Assembly: GCF_000306785.1 (NCBI RefSeq)
Contig: NC_017955.1
Location: forward strand, 3,658,001-3,722,000
Source of the DNA: Modestobacter italicus
GTDB taxonomy: Bacteria; Actinomycetota; Actinomycetes; Mycobacteriales; Geodermatophilaceae
Length of the DNA stretch: 64,000 nucleotides
Direction: 5' to 3'
Shown here: piece by piece, positions 35,474 through 43,880 of the stretch
Position numbering within the stretch: position 1 is the stretch's first letter
Layout of the letters: every line of letters starts with the position of its first letter
Notes under the pieces: generated by a model
The model's database searches: none
What the model was told of the DNA's origin: nothing
What the model saw: only the letters and a program-made list of their open reading frames with translations
Translations under genes and position numbers: made by a program

Positions 35474-36511
35474 TCAGGGGGAAGGAACGAGGATTCCGCG
35501 CCCGACCAGCCGTCCGGACTCGAGGTCATGAATGGCGTCGAGTACAGCATCAAGCGGATAGCTGGTGGTGTGCAGCGCGACCCGACCCGCCGACGTGAGG
35601 GTCATGAGCTCGACCAGGTCGTTGTAGGTGCCGACCAAGTTGCCCACCAGGCTGATCTCCCGCGAGATGAGCTCGATGGTCGGCACCTGCACCTCCCCGC
35701 CGTAGCCGATGGCGTAGTAGCTGCCGCGATTGCGCAGCATGGCGATCCCCTCAGCCGGGGTGCCGTGCTCACCCACGAAGTCCAACACGACGTGCGCGCC
35801 CGACTCGGTGATCTCCCGGACCTGGTCGACCATTGATCCCGCCCCGTCGGTTGGGTCGATGGTGTGATGGGCGCCGATCTTGGCAGCGAGTTCCAACGCC
35901 TGTGCTGATCGATCCACCACGGTGATCGTCGCGGACGTGATGGCGGCGAGGACCTGCACGCCGATGTGGCCCAGGCCACCGGCACCGATGACGACCGCAT
36001 GCGTGCCCGGCGTCAACAGTGGTTGAGCCTTTCGTACGGCGTGGTAGGCCGTGAGCCCCGCATCAGCCAGCGCCGCGACCTCCACCGGTTGCAGGTTGGG
36101 GCTCAGCTTCACGACGGATCGAGCGTTGGTCAGGAGCAGGTCGGCCATCCCCCCGTCGGCGTTGAGCCCAGGAAAGGCCGCGTTCGAGCAGTGTGAGTCG
36201 TCGCCTGTTCGACAGGCCGCGCACAGCCCACAAGTGACCAGTGGATGCAGGATGACTGCGTCGCCAGGCGTCACGGTGTGAACGGCGCTGCCCACCTCAC
36301 GTACCCAGCCGGCATTCTCGTGGCCGAGCGTGTAGGGAAGTGTTGGGTTCTGGATCGCCGCCCATTGACCCTCGATGACGTGCAGATCGGTGCGACACAG
36401 GCCTGCTGCTCCGACCTCCACGAGCACATCGAAGGGTCCGACGACACGAGGCTCTTCCACCTCGTCGATCGACGGCGGCCGACCATATGAGTGGACGCGT
36501 GCGGCCTTCAC
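35474..36511 (-). CDS. Zinc-dependent alcohol dehydrogenase (MDR family)
   Basis: A 345-residue medium-chain dehydrogenase. Catalytic zinc ligands are in GLCRTDLHVIEGQW (Cys), LGHENAGWV (His-Glu) and later; the structural-zinc loop CGLCAACRTGDDSHC has its four cysteines. The Rossmann motif is VVIGAGGLGHIGVQV, and VVDRS places an Asp at the end of beta-2, indicating NAD(H). Likely oxidises an alcohol or aldehyde intermediate of the pathway encoded by the neighbouring Rieske/permease genes. The substrate is unknown. About 105 bases separate it from the small membrane protein gene ahead of it. Confidence 0.92.
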   Translation of the reverse strand: MKAARVHSYGRPPSIDEVEEPRVVGPFDVLVEVGAAGLCRTDLHVIEGQWAAIQNPTLPYTLGHENAGWVREVGSAVHTVTPGDAVILHPLVTCGLCAACRTGDDSHCSNAAFPGLNADGGMADLLLTNARSVVKLSPNLQPVEVAALADAGLTAYHAVRKAQPLLTPGTHAVVIGAGGLGHIGVQVLAAITSATITVVDRSAQALELAAKIGAHHTIDPTDGAGSMVDQVREITESGAHVVLDFVGEHGTPAEGIAMLRNRGSYYAIGYGGEVQVPTIELISREISLVGNLVGTYNDLVELMTLTSAGRVALHTTSYPLDAVLDAIHDLESGRLVGRGILVPSP

Positions 36512-36616
36512 GATTTCCTCTTCTCGATGATGGTTCGTGGCCGCTCGGTCACCGAATGCGCCGTTGATCGACCTCGAATTTCAGGTGTGGACATCGAAGT
36601 CCTAAGGTGTCGCCGA

Positions 36617-36874
36617 CTAGGCCTGAGCCTCGGACGATGCACGCATGGTGCGGCCCAGCCGAAGCAACGAATGGAGGGAGACAAGTGCCCAGACGCCCTC
36701 GAGGAGGAGGAAGCCCCACTGATGGTCAACAGCGGCCAGGACGGCGAGTGTGCTCGAACCCAGTGCGTTGAAGGTGACGTATACGACGTTGTCCGGCCGG
36801 AGTCGCTCCATCTGGACGAGGATGAAAGGAATCAGGACGCACAACGAGCCGATGATCTGAATGGCCTGCCCCAT
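36617..36874 (-). CDS. Small membrane protein, CBU_0592 type
   Basis: An 85-residue protein with two or three hydrophobic helices: QIIGSLCVLIPFILVQMERL, VYVTFNALGSSTLAVLAAVD and GFLLLEGVWALVSLHSLLRL. The pattern fits the uncharacterised CBU_0592 family, usually paired helices of a small integral membrane protein. It lies in the same direction as the catabolic genes. No function is known. Confidence 0.75.
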   Translation of the reverse strand: MGQAIQIIGSLCVLIPFILVQMERLRPDNVVYVTFNALGSSTLAVLAAVDHQWGFLLLEGVWALVSLHSLLRLGRTMRASSEAQA

Positions 36875-36947
36875 CAGCAGTCCACACTCGGGACGGCGAC
36901 GCGGGCGACGGCGATGGTGCTCCCTGGCAGGAAATGCGTGATCACCA

Positions 36948-37196
36948 TCAGACCGGCCGGACCGGTTCGTCCGTCTCGGGATCTACGACCGCTGCGGTCG
37001 GTGGGCTCCCGATCCAGCGAATGGCCTTGATCGGGCAGCGGTCGATCGCCTTGGTGACAGTCGCCAGATGTTCGCCGTCGGCATCGATCTGCACGGCTTG
37101 GACGAAACCCCAGTCGTCGAACGTGAAGTGCTTGGGAGCCACCTCCACACACAAGGCGTACCCCTGGCATCGGGTCGGGTCCACGCGAGCTCTCAT
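36948..37196 (-). CDS. Ferredoxin, probable [3Fe-4S]
   Basis: An 82-residue ferredoxin. Cluster ligands are in RCQGYALC (C-x5-C) and DRCPIKAI (C-P), the single-cluster 3Fe-4S pattern of P450- and oxygenase-linked actinobacterial ferredoxins. The MRARVDPTRC start is normal. Its ATG overlaps the stop of the NuoF-like gene by four bases, so both are made together. It most likely carries electrons from the NuoF-like flavoprotein to the Rieske oxygenase at 40747-41961, an inference from position. Confidence 0.9.
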   Translation of the reverse strand: MRARVDPTRCQGYALCVEVAPKHFTFDDWGFVQAVQIDADGEHLATVTKAIDRCPIKAIRWIGSPPTAAVVDPETDEPVRPV

Positions 37197-38560
37197 CTCG
37201 CGCCCTCCAGGCTGTGCAGGGACATGGCGACGCTGCGGTCGGGAGCAGGAGTGCCAGGCATCGTCACGGTGAACCGCTCCCAGCGACGTCCGTCGACGGC
37301 ATGGGCGCACTGGGGGCAGCCGACGGCGATGTGCCGAGAGACCTCCCGGGGGTAGTACCGCAGCAGGGTCCGTAGCAGCAGGGCAACTCCGTCCGGGACC
37401 GCACAAGCGCCACGTCCGCGGAGCTGGGTGCTCCATCGCGCGAGGTGACGCTCGTACCCCTTCTCTCGTGCCGATGTCCCCAGTGATGCCAAGACGCTGG
37501 CAATCGTGTCGGTGGATGACATGCACGTTCTGCACTGCTTGGCGTTCGACGCGGAGTAGAACGAGGCAATGTCCGCCGCGGCCTTGACGGGACACTCGTC
37601 AGGAGCCAGCAGGTGCAGTGCCCCACAGCCCAGCGAACTCCCGCGGCTGTGTACGGCATCGAAGTTGAGCCGGAGGCTGGGCCAGGCCGGCACGATGCCG
37701 CCGAAGAAGCCGCCCATGATCACATTCGGTCGCGAGGATCGCTCTCCGGTCATCTCGCGGACGAGGTCGCCGAGCGGCAGGCCGTCCGGGACCTCGAGCA
37801 GCCGAGGAGCGATGCCCATGCCTGAGACGGTGACGAGGAGATCGTGCTGCACCGGCGTGGCGCCAGCCCGGACGGAACGGGCAAGCCGGGCCACCGTCTC
37901 CACGTTGATGACCAGCGTCGGGACGCCGTCGACACCGATTTGATACGGGCGCGGAGGCTTGTCGGTGGGTCGGGCGACTCCGGTCTGGATCGATCGGACC
38001 ACTGCGGACTCCTCACCAGCCACATAGGTGTCCTGAGCCGCGAAGATCCGCAGCTGCGGGCCTCCCTCACGATGGGCGTCCAGTTCCTCGACTGCTGCCG
38101 TCATGCTCGCCCGGGCGAGCGGGTCGGCGACGTAGACGAACGCCACGTCTGCGTCGACGGCGGCGGCGGCGAGCAGCAGCCCGTCTAGCACCGCATGGGG
38201 CCGGAAGCGCATCAGGTACCGGTCCTTGTAGCTGAGCGGCTCACCCTCGGCCCCGTTGGCCACGACTCGGGTGACTGATCCACCCGCTGCCGCCGACGCG
38301 ACAGCTCGCAATTTGGTCATTGTGGGAAACGCGGCACCCCCTCGTCCGCGGAGGGTGCTCACGCCGGTGGCGTTCTCCAGTGCGGCCAGCACGTGGGGGC
38401 CGTGGTCGTCGGTCAGGGTCCGTTGGTAACCACCGGTCTCCACGTAATCCTGCAAGGACTGCGGCTCCGCCGGCGAGGAGCCGAGAAGCCCGTCGGCGGA
38501 TCCCCATGCCCTGACGTTGTCCGGGATGAGAAGGGACGGCGAGACGGTTGGCGATGTCAC
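37193..38560 (-). CDS. NuoF-like NADH dehydrogenase flavoprotein
   Basis: A 455-residue protein of the complex I 51-kDa (NuoF/HoxF) family. The NADH/FMN site is visible as LRGRGGAAFPTMTK and NGAEGEPLSYKDRYLM, the AGEESA block follows, and an SLBB-like region (LLEVPDGLPLGDLVREMTG) precedes the iron-sulfur part. NuoF normally has CxxCxxC plus one later Cys; here the first position is Ala (NAKQCRTC), so only three of the four ligands remain, with CAVPDG the likely fourth, plus an extra CPQC near the C-terminus. No other complex I subunits are nearby. It probably feeds electrons from NAD(P)H to the adjoining ferredoxin. Confidence 0.88.
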   Translation of the reverse strand: MTSPTVSPSLLIPDNVRAWGSADGLLGSSPAEPQSLQDYVETGGYQRTLTDDHGPHVLAALENATGVSTLRGRGGAAFPTMTKLRAVASAAAGGSVTRVVANGAEGEPLSYKDRYLMRFRPHAVLDGLLLAAAAVDADVAFVYVADPLARASMTAAVEELDAHREGGPQLRIFAAQDTYVAGEESAVVRSIQTGVARPTDKPPRPYQIGVDGVPTLVINVETVARLARSVRAGATPVQHDLLVTVSGMGIAPRLLEVPDGLPLGDLVREMTGERSSRPNVIMGGFFGGIVPAWPSLRLNFDAVHSRGSSLGCGALHLLAPDECPVKAAADIASFYSASNAKQCRTCMSSTDTIASVLASLGTSAREKGYERHLARWSTQLRGRGACAVPDGVALLLRTLLRYYPREVSRHIAVGCPQCAHAVDGRRWERFTVTMPGTPAPDRSVAMSLHSLEGAR

Positions 38561-40098
38561 TTGACCTCCGCCTCCGATCGCACAGGGGCCGTCGCCTCGA
38601 GGGGAGGAGGGGCCGCCGGCCCGGGGATCACGGCGGATCCCACCCGTTCCGCTGAGCGGGCCGGGAGTACGCGGTCGGGCATGAGGAGCAGGAAGGCGCC
38701 GTAGATGAGGAAGGACAACGCAGAAGAAACGATGAAGCTGAGGTCGACACCGCCTGCGATGTTGCGAAGTGGGCCTTCCAAGACCGGCGGCGTGTTGGCC
38801 AGCAACATGCCGACGAGCACCGGGGGCAGCCAGGCAGTCAGCGCGTAGAAGTTCCAGCCGCCGTTGTACCAGTACGCCCCGCCGGTTCGACGGGCGTTGA
38901 AGACCTGGAGATCCTCGGGTGTGTAGCGACCTCGGACGGCCAGGTGTCCCATGATGATGATGACCAGCCAGGGCGCGGTCACCACGTTCAACAGGGTGAT
39001 GAAGGCGGACACCAGGTCAATTGCGTTCCACACCAGCGCCCCCAGGTAGACGAGCGCGAGGCTGACGATGCTGATGAACAGAGTCGCGTTGACCCGTTTC
39101 AGCTTGATGATCAGCGACGACGTGTCCAGGCCTGAGCCGTACAGCGCGATCGCTCCCTGGCCACAGCCGCCGAGGAGCCCGACGATGATCAGCGGGATCG
39201 CGAACCAGGTCGGTAGGCCAGCGACCATGCCGAAGACGAAGTCCCCTGTCGGGTCGGCGAACATCGTCGTGAAGTAGGCGGCGGCCATCATGCCGAACCA
39301 GCATCCGGCGAACACCCCGGCACTCGCGGTCCAGGCGCCGCGGCGCGCGGCCCCCACCGGCAGATACCGGGCGTAGTCATTGGCGAAGGGGCCGTAGGAG
39401 AGCGGCAGCCCCGCAGCCGTGACGGCAGAGAGGATCCACGTCGGCCAGAAGCCGCCTAGCAGATAGTCCCCTCCCGCGAAGCCGGCGTCGAAGTCAGGGA
39501 GTTTGATCAGCACGCCGATGAGGAGCAGCACGCCGAGCAGTGGTGCGAGGACCTTCTGTGCGACAACGACGGTTGCGTGCCCGACGAGCGCGACCATGAC
39601 CGTGATGGCACCGATCACGGCGAAGGCGATCGCGAGCTCGAAGTTGCCCTCCGGCATGCCGAACAGTCGGTGCCCTCCGGCCACGACGGCCTGGCCGCCG
39701 GTCCACACCGCCAGGGCGTAGAAGCCGATGGCGATGAACAGGACCACCACCGATCCGACGACTCGACCGACGACGCCGAAGAAAGCCCCGCTGCTGACCG
39801 CACTGTTGGTGCCGGTACGCGGGCCGACGGCAGCTACCGGGCCGAACAACAGCGTGCCGACGGCCGTCCCGATGGAGATCGCCGAGAATGCGGCCCACCA
39901 GCCCAGGCCGAACACGATCGGAAGGCTCCCGAGGACGATGATGCCGAAGCACATCTGCGCGCCGAAGAAGACGATGCCGGTCTCCTTGGGCGTCGAGTTG
40001 CGTTCCCCTGGAGGGATGTAGTCCACCCCTCGAGTCTCGACACGTCCGACTTCGTCGAGAGCCGCCCGGGCCGGGACCGAGGCAGATGCCGCGGTCAC
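38557..40098 (-). CDS. NCS1-family purine/cytosine permease-like transporter
   Basis: A 513-residue integral membrane protein with about twelve hydrophobic segments, beginning with the cytoplasmic GVDYIPPGERNSTPKETGIV typical of NCS1 permeases. Conserved features are FFGAQMCFGIIVLGSLPIVF (TM1), VGPRTGTNSAVSSGAFFGVV and PLSYGPFANDYARYLP. NCS1 proteins import nucleobases, hydantoins, allantoin, thiamine or pyridoxine with Na+ or H+. Its stop overlaps the NuoF-like gene's start by four bases. The substrate is presumably the compound attacked by the Rieske oxygenase. Confidence 0.9.
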   Translation of the reverse strand: MTAASASVPARAALDEVGRVETRGVDYIPPGERNSTPKETGIVFFGAQMCFGIIVLGSLPIVFGLGWWAAFSAISIGTAVGTLLFGPVAAVGPRTGTNSAVSSGAFFGVVGRVVGSVVVLFIAIGFYALAVWTGGQAVVAGGHRLFGMPEGNFELAIAFAVIGAITVMVALVGHATVVVAQKVLAPLLGVLLLIGVLIKLPDFDAGFAGGDYLLGGFWPTWILSAVTAAGLPLSYGPFANDYARYLPVGAARRGAWTASAGVFAGCWFGMMAAAYFTTMFADPTGDFVFGMVAGLPTWFAIPLIIVGLLGGCGQGAIALYGSGLDTSSLIIKLKRVNATLFISIVSLALVYLGALVWNAIDLVSAFITLLNVVTAPWLVIIIMGHLAVRGRYTPEDLQVFNARRTGGAYWYNGGWNFYALTAWLPPVLVGMLLANTPPVLEGPLRNIAGGVDLSFIVSSALSFLIYGAFLLLMPDRVLPARSAERVGSAVIPGPAAPPPLEATAPVRSEAEVK

Positions 40099-40101
40099 GG
40101 G

Positions 40102-40566
40102 TCAGTCCCGAACGGTGAAGCGGCCGGTGCCCTCGATGAAGGCCAGCCCCTTGACGGGAACTCCCGAGTTGAGGGGGATCTCCGGGTCCTGCGCACAGAA
40201 CTCCAGGTCAACGGCGATCTCGCCGGCGACACCCTTCCAACGGCCGGTGCCGTCATCGAAGGTGAACTGGCCCTTGTCCTTGCCGTCGACCATGAACCAG
40301 TCGACGTGACCCAGCAGCAGGTCACCTGAACGAGGGTCCTCGAGCCGCACGACGCCGTGGCCACGGGGTGTCGAGCCGTCCACGTCCACCTCGTCCATGC
40401 CGATGAACACGGACCTGAAGAAGGTGGGTCCCGCGTTCCCGGACAGGACGAGCTTGGTCATGAGGTCCGCCTCGAAGGTGACCGTTGTCATCTCTCCGCG
40501 CAAGGGCAGCGCGCGGCCCCACTGGGCGATACCGCCGGACGTCATCGTGACCTCGTGGTCTGTCAT
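40102..40566 (-). CDS. Unknown small protein of the Rieske cluster, possible beta-barrel
   Basis: A 154-residue protein without signal peptide or membrane segment. It is rich in beta-type repeats ending in Gly (GQFTFDDGTGRWKGVAGEIA, then LAFIEGTGRFTV), reminiscent of allene-oxide-cyclase-like or lipocalin-like barrels such as DUF3224-type proteins, but I cannot assign a family. It is followed three bases later by the permease gene, so it is part of the operon and could bind the substrate or an unstable intermediate. Confidence 0.72.
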   Translation of the reverse strand: MTDHEVTMTSGGIAQWGRALPLRGEMTTVTFEADLMTKLVLSGNAGPTFFRSVFIGMDEVDVDGSTPRGHGVVRLEDPRSGDLLLGHVDWFMVDGKDKGQFTFDDGTGRWKGVAGEIAVDLEFCAQDPEIPLNSGVPVKGLAFIEGTGRFTVRD

Positions 40567-40673
40567 GGCATGCCTTTCGTCTGTGTGTGGCGAGTCGTCT
40601 TGCGGACGTATCGGTGTGCTGTCGGGCGCACGCGGGAGAGCGACTACACGCGATGAGCGGAAGCCGCGGGGTG

Positions 40674-40701
40674 GTCGGACCCTGGATCAGGGACCGAGAT
40701 G
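40674..40701 (-). terminator. Imperfect hairpin between the Rieske gene and the 154-residue gene
   Basis: GGACCCTG pairs with CAGGGACC around GAT with one mismatch. It lies in the 180-base gap after the oxygenase stop and could attenuate transcription so that the oxygenase is made in excess of downstream genes. Confidence 0.35.
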
Positions 40702-40746
40702 AGCGCCTTGGACCTCGCCGGCTGGATCGGGCGGCGAGGGCAGTCC

Positions 40747-41961
40747 TCAGCGGCTCGTCGTCGAACCCGCCTCGGAGAGGCGGGAGGCCAGGTACTTCTG
40801 CAACTGCCAGATGGCCTGCTCGTGACGGTGCAGGACACCACCTGATGCATTCGCCGATCGCGTGGTCGACTGCACGAACTCGTTGATGCTGGCGTCTTCG
40901 CCCTGGAAGGTGCGGAAGAAGTCGGCTGCCTCTTGGACGCCGTCCTCACGACCCTCGAGGTCGAAGTGCTCCTGCGGGACCAACAAGGCGACCTCGAGCC
41001 GGTGGGTCTCTGGACCCGTGGGGATCGCCTTGAACCAGAAGGTGATGTCTGGGGAAGGAACGATCATGAACATGGGGAACTTGACCATCAGCAGAGACTG
41101 CGAGCGCTGGTACGGGGACAGGTCGCGCTGCGGCGGAAGCCAGCTCGGCTGCAGCAGGTGCCCGTCTTCTTCTCCTGCCGCGGTCTCGGCTCCAGCCTTC
41201 ATGCGGGAGAAGAACCAGTCGTCGCCCTGCTCGTCGCCGAGCTCGACGGTCCCGATGGGCCACAGTGGCTGCAGTGTCTCCTTGTGGATCCCGATGTGGT
41301 GATAGCACTCGGCGTAGTTCTCGACCATGATCTTCCAGTTGACCTTGGTCTCCCCCCAGTCGACGACGGTCGCGATCCGCCAGTTGGCGAGGTCGTACTT
41401 GTCGAGCACTCGCTCGAGTCCGGACATCTCCAGGGGCTCCGCCAGCCCGTCGAGGTTGACGAAGATGAAACCCTGCCAGATCTGCTGGTGGATGGGCCGC
41501 AGACCATAGGCAGCCTGATCGAAGCCGGGGCGGTCGAGCATCTCGGGAGCGTTCATGAGCGAACCGTCGAGCCGGTAGGTCCACGAGTGGTAAGGGCACT
41601 CGAACCACTCCGCGCAGCCACGCTCCTTCTGGCTGTCTTCCGTCTTGCCGCCGAGCAGATCCACGTACCGGTGACGACAGACCCGAGAGAAGACACGGAT
41701 CTCTTCGTCCTCTCCGCGGACGACCATCATCGGCTCGGCGGCGAGGTCGACAGCGAGGTAGTCACCTGCTGCTGGCACTTGCTCGACCCGTGCGATGCAG
41801 ACCCAGTCACCTCGGAAGATGCGCTCCAGTTCCAGCTCGTACAAACCGGGATCCCAGTAAGCCTGGGCCGGGAGTGGGATCGCCTCTGGCAGCGGAAGCT
41901 CTGCCTGGCGGGCGATCCGCTGCACCAGGTCGTTCACCGTCTGCACCGCGCGCTCTCTCAT
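40747..41961 (-). CDS. Rieske non-heme iron oxygenase, alpha subunit (quaternary-amine demethylase-like)
   Basis: A 404-residue ring-hydroxylating-type oxygenase. The Rieske 2Fe-2S ligands are Cys95, His97 (CRHRYVD) and Cys122, His125 (CPYH). The mononuclear iron site is NYAECYHHIGIH with His221 and His226, and Glu218 at the bridging position. A Glu bridge is the norm in the choline/carnitine/glycine-betaine/stachydrine group (GbcA, CntA, Stc2 relatives), so N- or O-demethylation is as likely as ring dihydroxylation. No beta subunit is present. The ATG at 41961 begins the natural-looking sequence; an upstream ATG at 42042 in the same frame is weaker. It is first in the minus-strand order, facing a TetR gene. 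Confidence 0.9.
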   Translation of the reverse strand: MRERAVQTVNDLVQRIARQAELPLPEAIPLPAQAYWDPGLYELELERIFRGDWVCIARVEQVPAAGDYLAVDLAAEPMMVVRGEDEEIRVFSRVCRHRYVDLLGGKTEDSQKERGCAEWFECPYHSWTYRLDGSLMNAPEMLDRPGFDQAAYGLRPIHQQIWQGFIFVNLDGLAEPLEMSGLERVLDKYDLANWRIATVVDWGETKVNWKIMVENYAECYHHIGIHKETLQPLWPIGTVELGDEQGDDWFFSRMKAGAETAAGEEDGHLLQPSWLPPQRDLSPYQRSQSLLMVKFPMFMIVPSPDITFWFKAIPTGPETHRLEVALLVPQEHFDLEGREDGVQEAADFFRTFQGEDASINEFVQSTTRSANASGGVLHRHEQAIWQLQKYLASRLSEAGSTTSR

Positions 41962-42226
41962 TCGGACTGACCAGCCTCTCTGAGGGATGTGGTCGGACGG
42001 CGACGCCGCCGGCGTGATGGGCGTCACGGACCATATATCCATAGGTCATCGAAAAACCAGAGACCGAAACAAGATCTTTTCAAGCATGTTGCGACGTGGT
42101 CCCACCCTCCCGACAGAGGTCCGGCGCCCACACGTCGGCCAGCGAGGTCTGCACCGCCAAGGGCTGACCGCGGCTTCGCCTGCAGTGCCAGCCGATACAG
42201 TCGCGTTGGACCGTCAGGAGGTGCAT
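41962..42226. promoter_or_regulatory. Divergent promoter/operator region of the Rieske cluster
   Basis: A 265-base region between the oxygenase and the TetR gene. Around 42029-42047 lies GGACCATATATCCATAGGTC, an imperfect inverted repeat (GACC/GGTC arms) in an unusually AT-rich patch of this GC-rich DNA, the kind of site a TetR dimer binds. Confidence 0.5.
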
Positions 42227-42955
42227 GTGCAAGGGACACCGCGAGACACGGGGCGCGGCAAGCGACGGCCCGGCCGTCCCCGCCACGACGGGTCGGTCGC
42301 CCAGGGGTCCGCCAGGGACACCATCATCCGTGTCGCCACTGCGCTGTTCGCGGAGCGTGGCTACGCATCGACGACGATCACAGAGATCGCGAGCGCAGCC
42401 GGACTGCAACAATCATCCTTCTACTACTACTTCCGCAGCAAGGAAGAGATCCTCCACGCGACCCTTGCGTTGAATCGGCAGGCGCTGGCCTTCGCTGACG
42501 ACCTCGCTGAGCGACCGGAATCAGCTGCGGTCAGACTCTACGAACTGTTGCGATACGACACGCTCCAGCTCTGCATCTCACCATTCGACTTCAACGAGAT
42601 CGAACGCCTGGCCGAAGCCCAACCAGCCGATTTCGTAGATTTCTGGCGTGATTATCAGAAGTTGCACGAGCACGTGCAGGCCTTGATCAACGCCGGCATC
42701 CAGTTGGGTGATTTCAACCCGTGCGACGCTGAACTCGCCGCCACGGCCGCACTGTGCCTGAACGAGGGGGTTCAAAAACGGTATCGCAGCAAGAATGCGC
42801 ACGATCCCGATTCGCTCTCGCCATTCAGCATCAAGAAGCGCACGGCAGAGGAATACGCGGACACAAGTGCAAAGACGACTCTGGCAGCTCTCGTGGTCAG
42901 CCCCGCCACGCTGTCGCTTGTGAGGGAACAGGTCATGCGAACCTCGCAGGCGTAG
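42227..42955 (+). CDS. TetR/AcrR-family regulator of the Rieske cluster
   Basis: A 242-residue TetR protein. The HTH is at about residues 30-75: RDTIIRVATALFAERGYAST, then TEIASAAGLQQSSFYYYFRS with the typical FYYYF K/E transition. The N-terminus is basic (GRGKRRPGRPRHDG). The C-terminal ligand domain is of the usual length. The GTG at 42227 is chosen because AGGAGG lies six bases ahead; the open frame continues upstream with unnatural sequence. The divergent position makes it the likely ligand-responsive repressor of the oxygenase operon. Confidence 0.87.
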   Translation: MQGTPRDTGRGKRRPGRPRHDGSVAQGSARDTIIRVATALFAERGYASTTITEIASAAGLQQSSFYYYFRSKEEILHATLALNRQALAFADDLAERPESAAVRLYELLRYDTLQLCISPFDFNEIERLAEAQPADFVDFWRDYQKLHEHVQALINAGIQLGDFNPCDAELAATAALCLNEGVQKRYRSKNAHDPDSLSPFSIKKRTAEEYADTSAKTTLAALVVSPATLSLVREQVMRTSQA

Positions 42956-43433
42956 CTCAGCCGCGCCTCGAGTCGCAGCGACAAGTCGCCCTGTTCGGGA
43001 CGCTGGGCCACGACCAGTCGCGATCCCTGTCGGCGTCCAGTGCCGATGCCTCGACAAGGCGGGAGCTGACCATCCGCGTCGCGGACACCTACCGGCCGAA
43101 GGGCAACTGTCGCCCGGCGACCCGTCACCTTCGACGACATCCCCGAGCCGCCGCGCGCCGATCTCGCCGTCGACCCGGCGACCGGACTGCTCCTTCGGGG
43201 CGAGGCGGCAACGCCGTCCAGCCTCATGGTCACCCTCGCCCTCCTCGAGGGCCTGACCGGGCACGGCATCGCTGCACAGCCCGCGGACGTGGATGGTCCG
43301 GCACACAGGCCCCGCGTCGACGAGCCCCGTAGCAACGCAGCGGCACTCGTCGTGTTGCCCAGATGCAGTGTCAGCATCCGCCGTCTTGTGACGCCTGAAC
43401 CGACTCCAGAACCGGGGGTCGGGAGGATCGTTG
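42956..43433. other. Intergenic region with decayed coding traces
   Basis: About 480 bases. Plus-strand segments with natural composition occur in two frames: RELTIRVADTYRPKG near 43070, then VTFDDIPEPPRADLAVDPAT and LMVTLALLEGLTGHGI at 43124-43275. They read like one gene interrupted by a frameshift near 43100. No family recognised. Confidence 0.4.
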
Positions 43434-43880
43434 ATGTCAAGCGGCGAGCAGAGGATCGCTCGTGACGAGGCCTGCTTGGTCGGGTCAGCGGCGCAGCCGC
43501 AGCAGGTATCGCGCTCGACCGAGCACCAGAGCTCAGGCCGCGCGGCCAGCAGGCAATGCGCTTGTGCCGCACTGGTCGCGGCACATGGCGGTGAGACCCA
43601 TGAACTGCTGACCGATGTGGCCGACCTGCTGCAGGCCAGCGTGGCCTACGTCGATCGCCTCACCGTCGAGGCGCACCTGGAGCGACCGCTCTCGACGACC
43701 GAGTGGACAGCGGTGGCCGCTTGCTTCACCGCGATGAGCTTCGACGAGCACGTTGGTGATGCGGGGAGCCTGCGCACCGATTGGATCGACGGCATCCTGC
43801 TGCTGGCCGGCATCGAAGGCGCGTCGGATGACGGCCGCTCGCTGGGCTCGTCCGCCGGCGCCGGCCGGCGATGGGCATGA
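43434..43880 (+). CDS. Unknown protein next to HTH mobile-element gene
   Basis: A 148-residue protein. The first 45 residues are Ser/Gln-rich and unremarkable; from HELLTDVADLLQASVAYVDR on, the sequence is helical with conserved-looking hydrophobic spacing (LSTTEWTAVAACFTAMSFDE, then WIDGILLLAGIEG). It overlaps the next gene by ten bases, so both form a unit. No family recognised. Confidence 0.6.
   Translation: MSSGEQRIARDEACLVGSAAQPQQVSRSTEHQSSGRAASRQCACAALVAAHGGETHELLTDVADLLQASVAYVDRLTVEAHLERPLSTTEWTAVAACFTAMSFDEHVGDAGSLRTDWIDGILLLAGIEGASDDGRSLGSSAGAGRRWA

Noticed and set aside
40747-42955. Ring-hydroxylating dioxygenase with a beta subunit
   Set aside because: No small beta-subunit gene of about 160-180 residues with the expected fold lies nearby; the 154-residue gene is three bases from the permease and does not resemble one.
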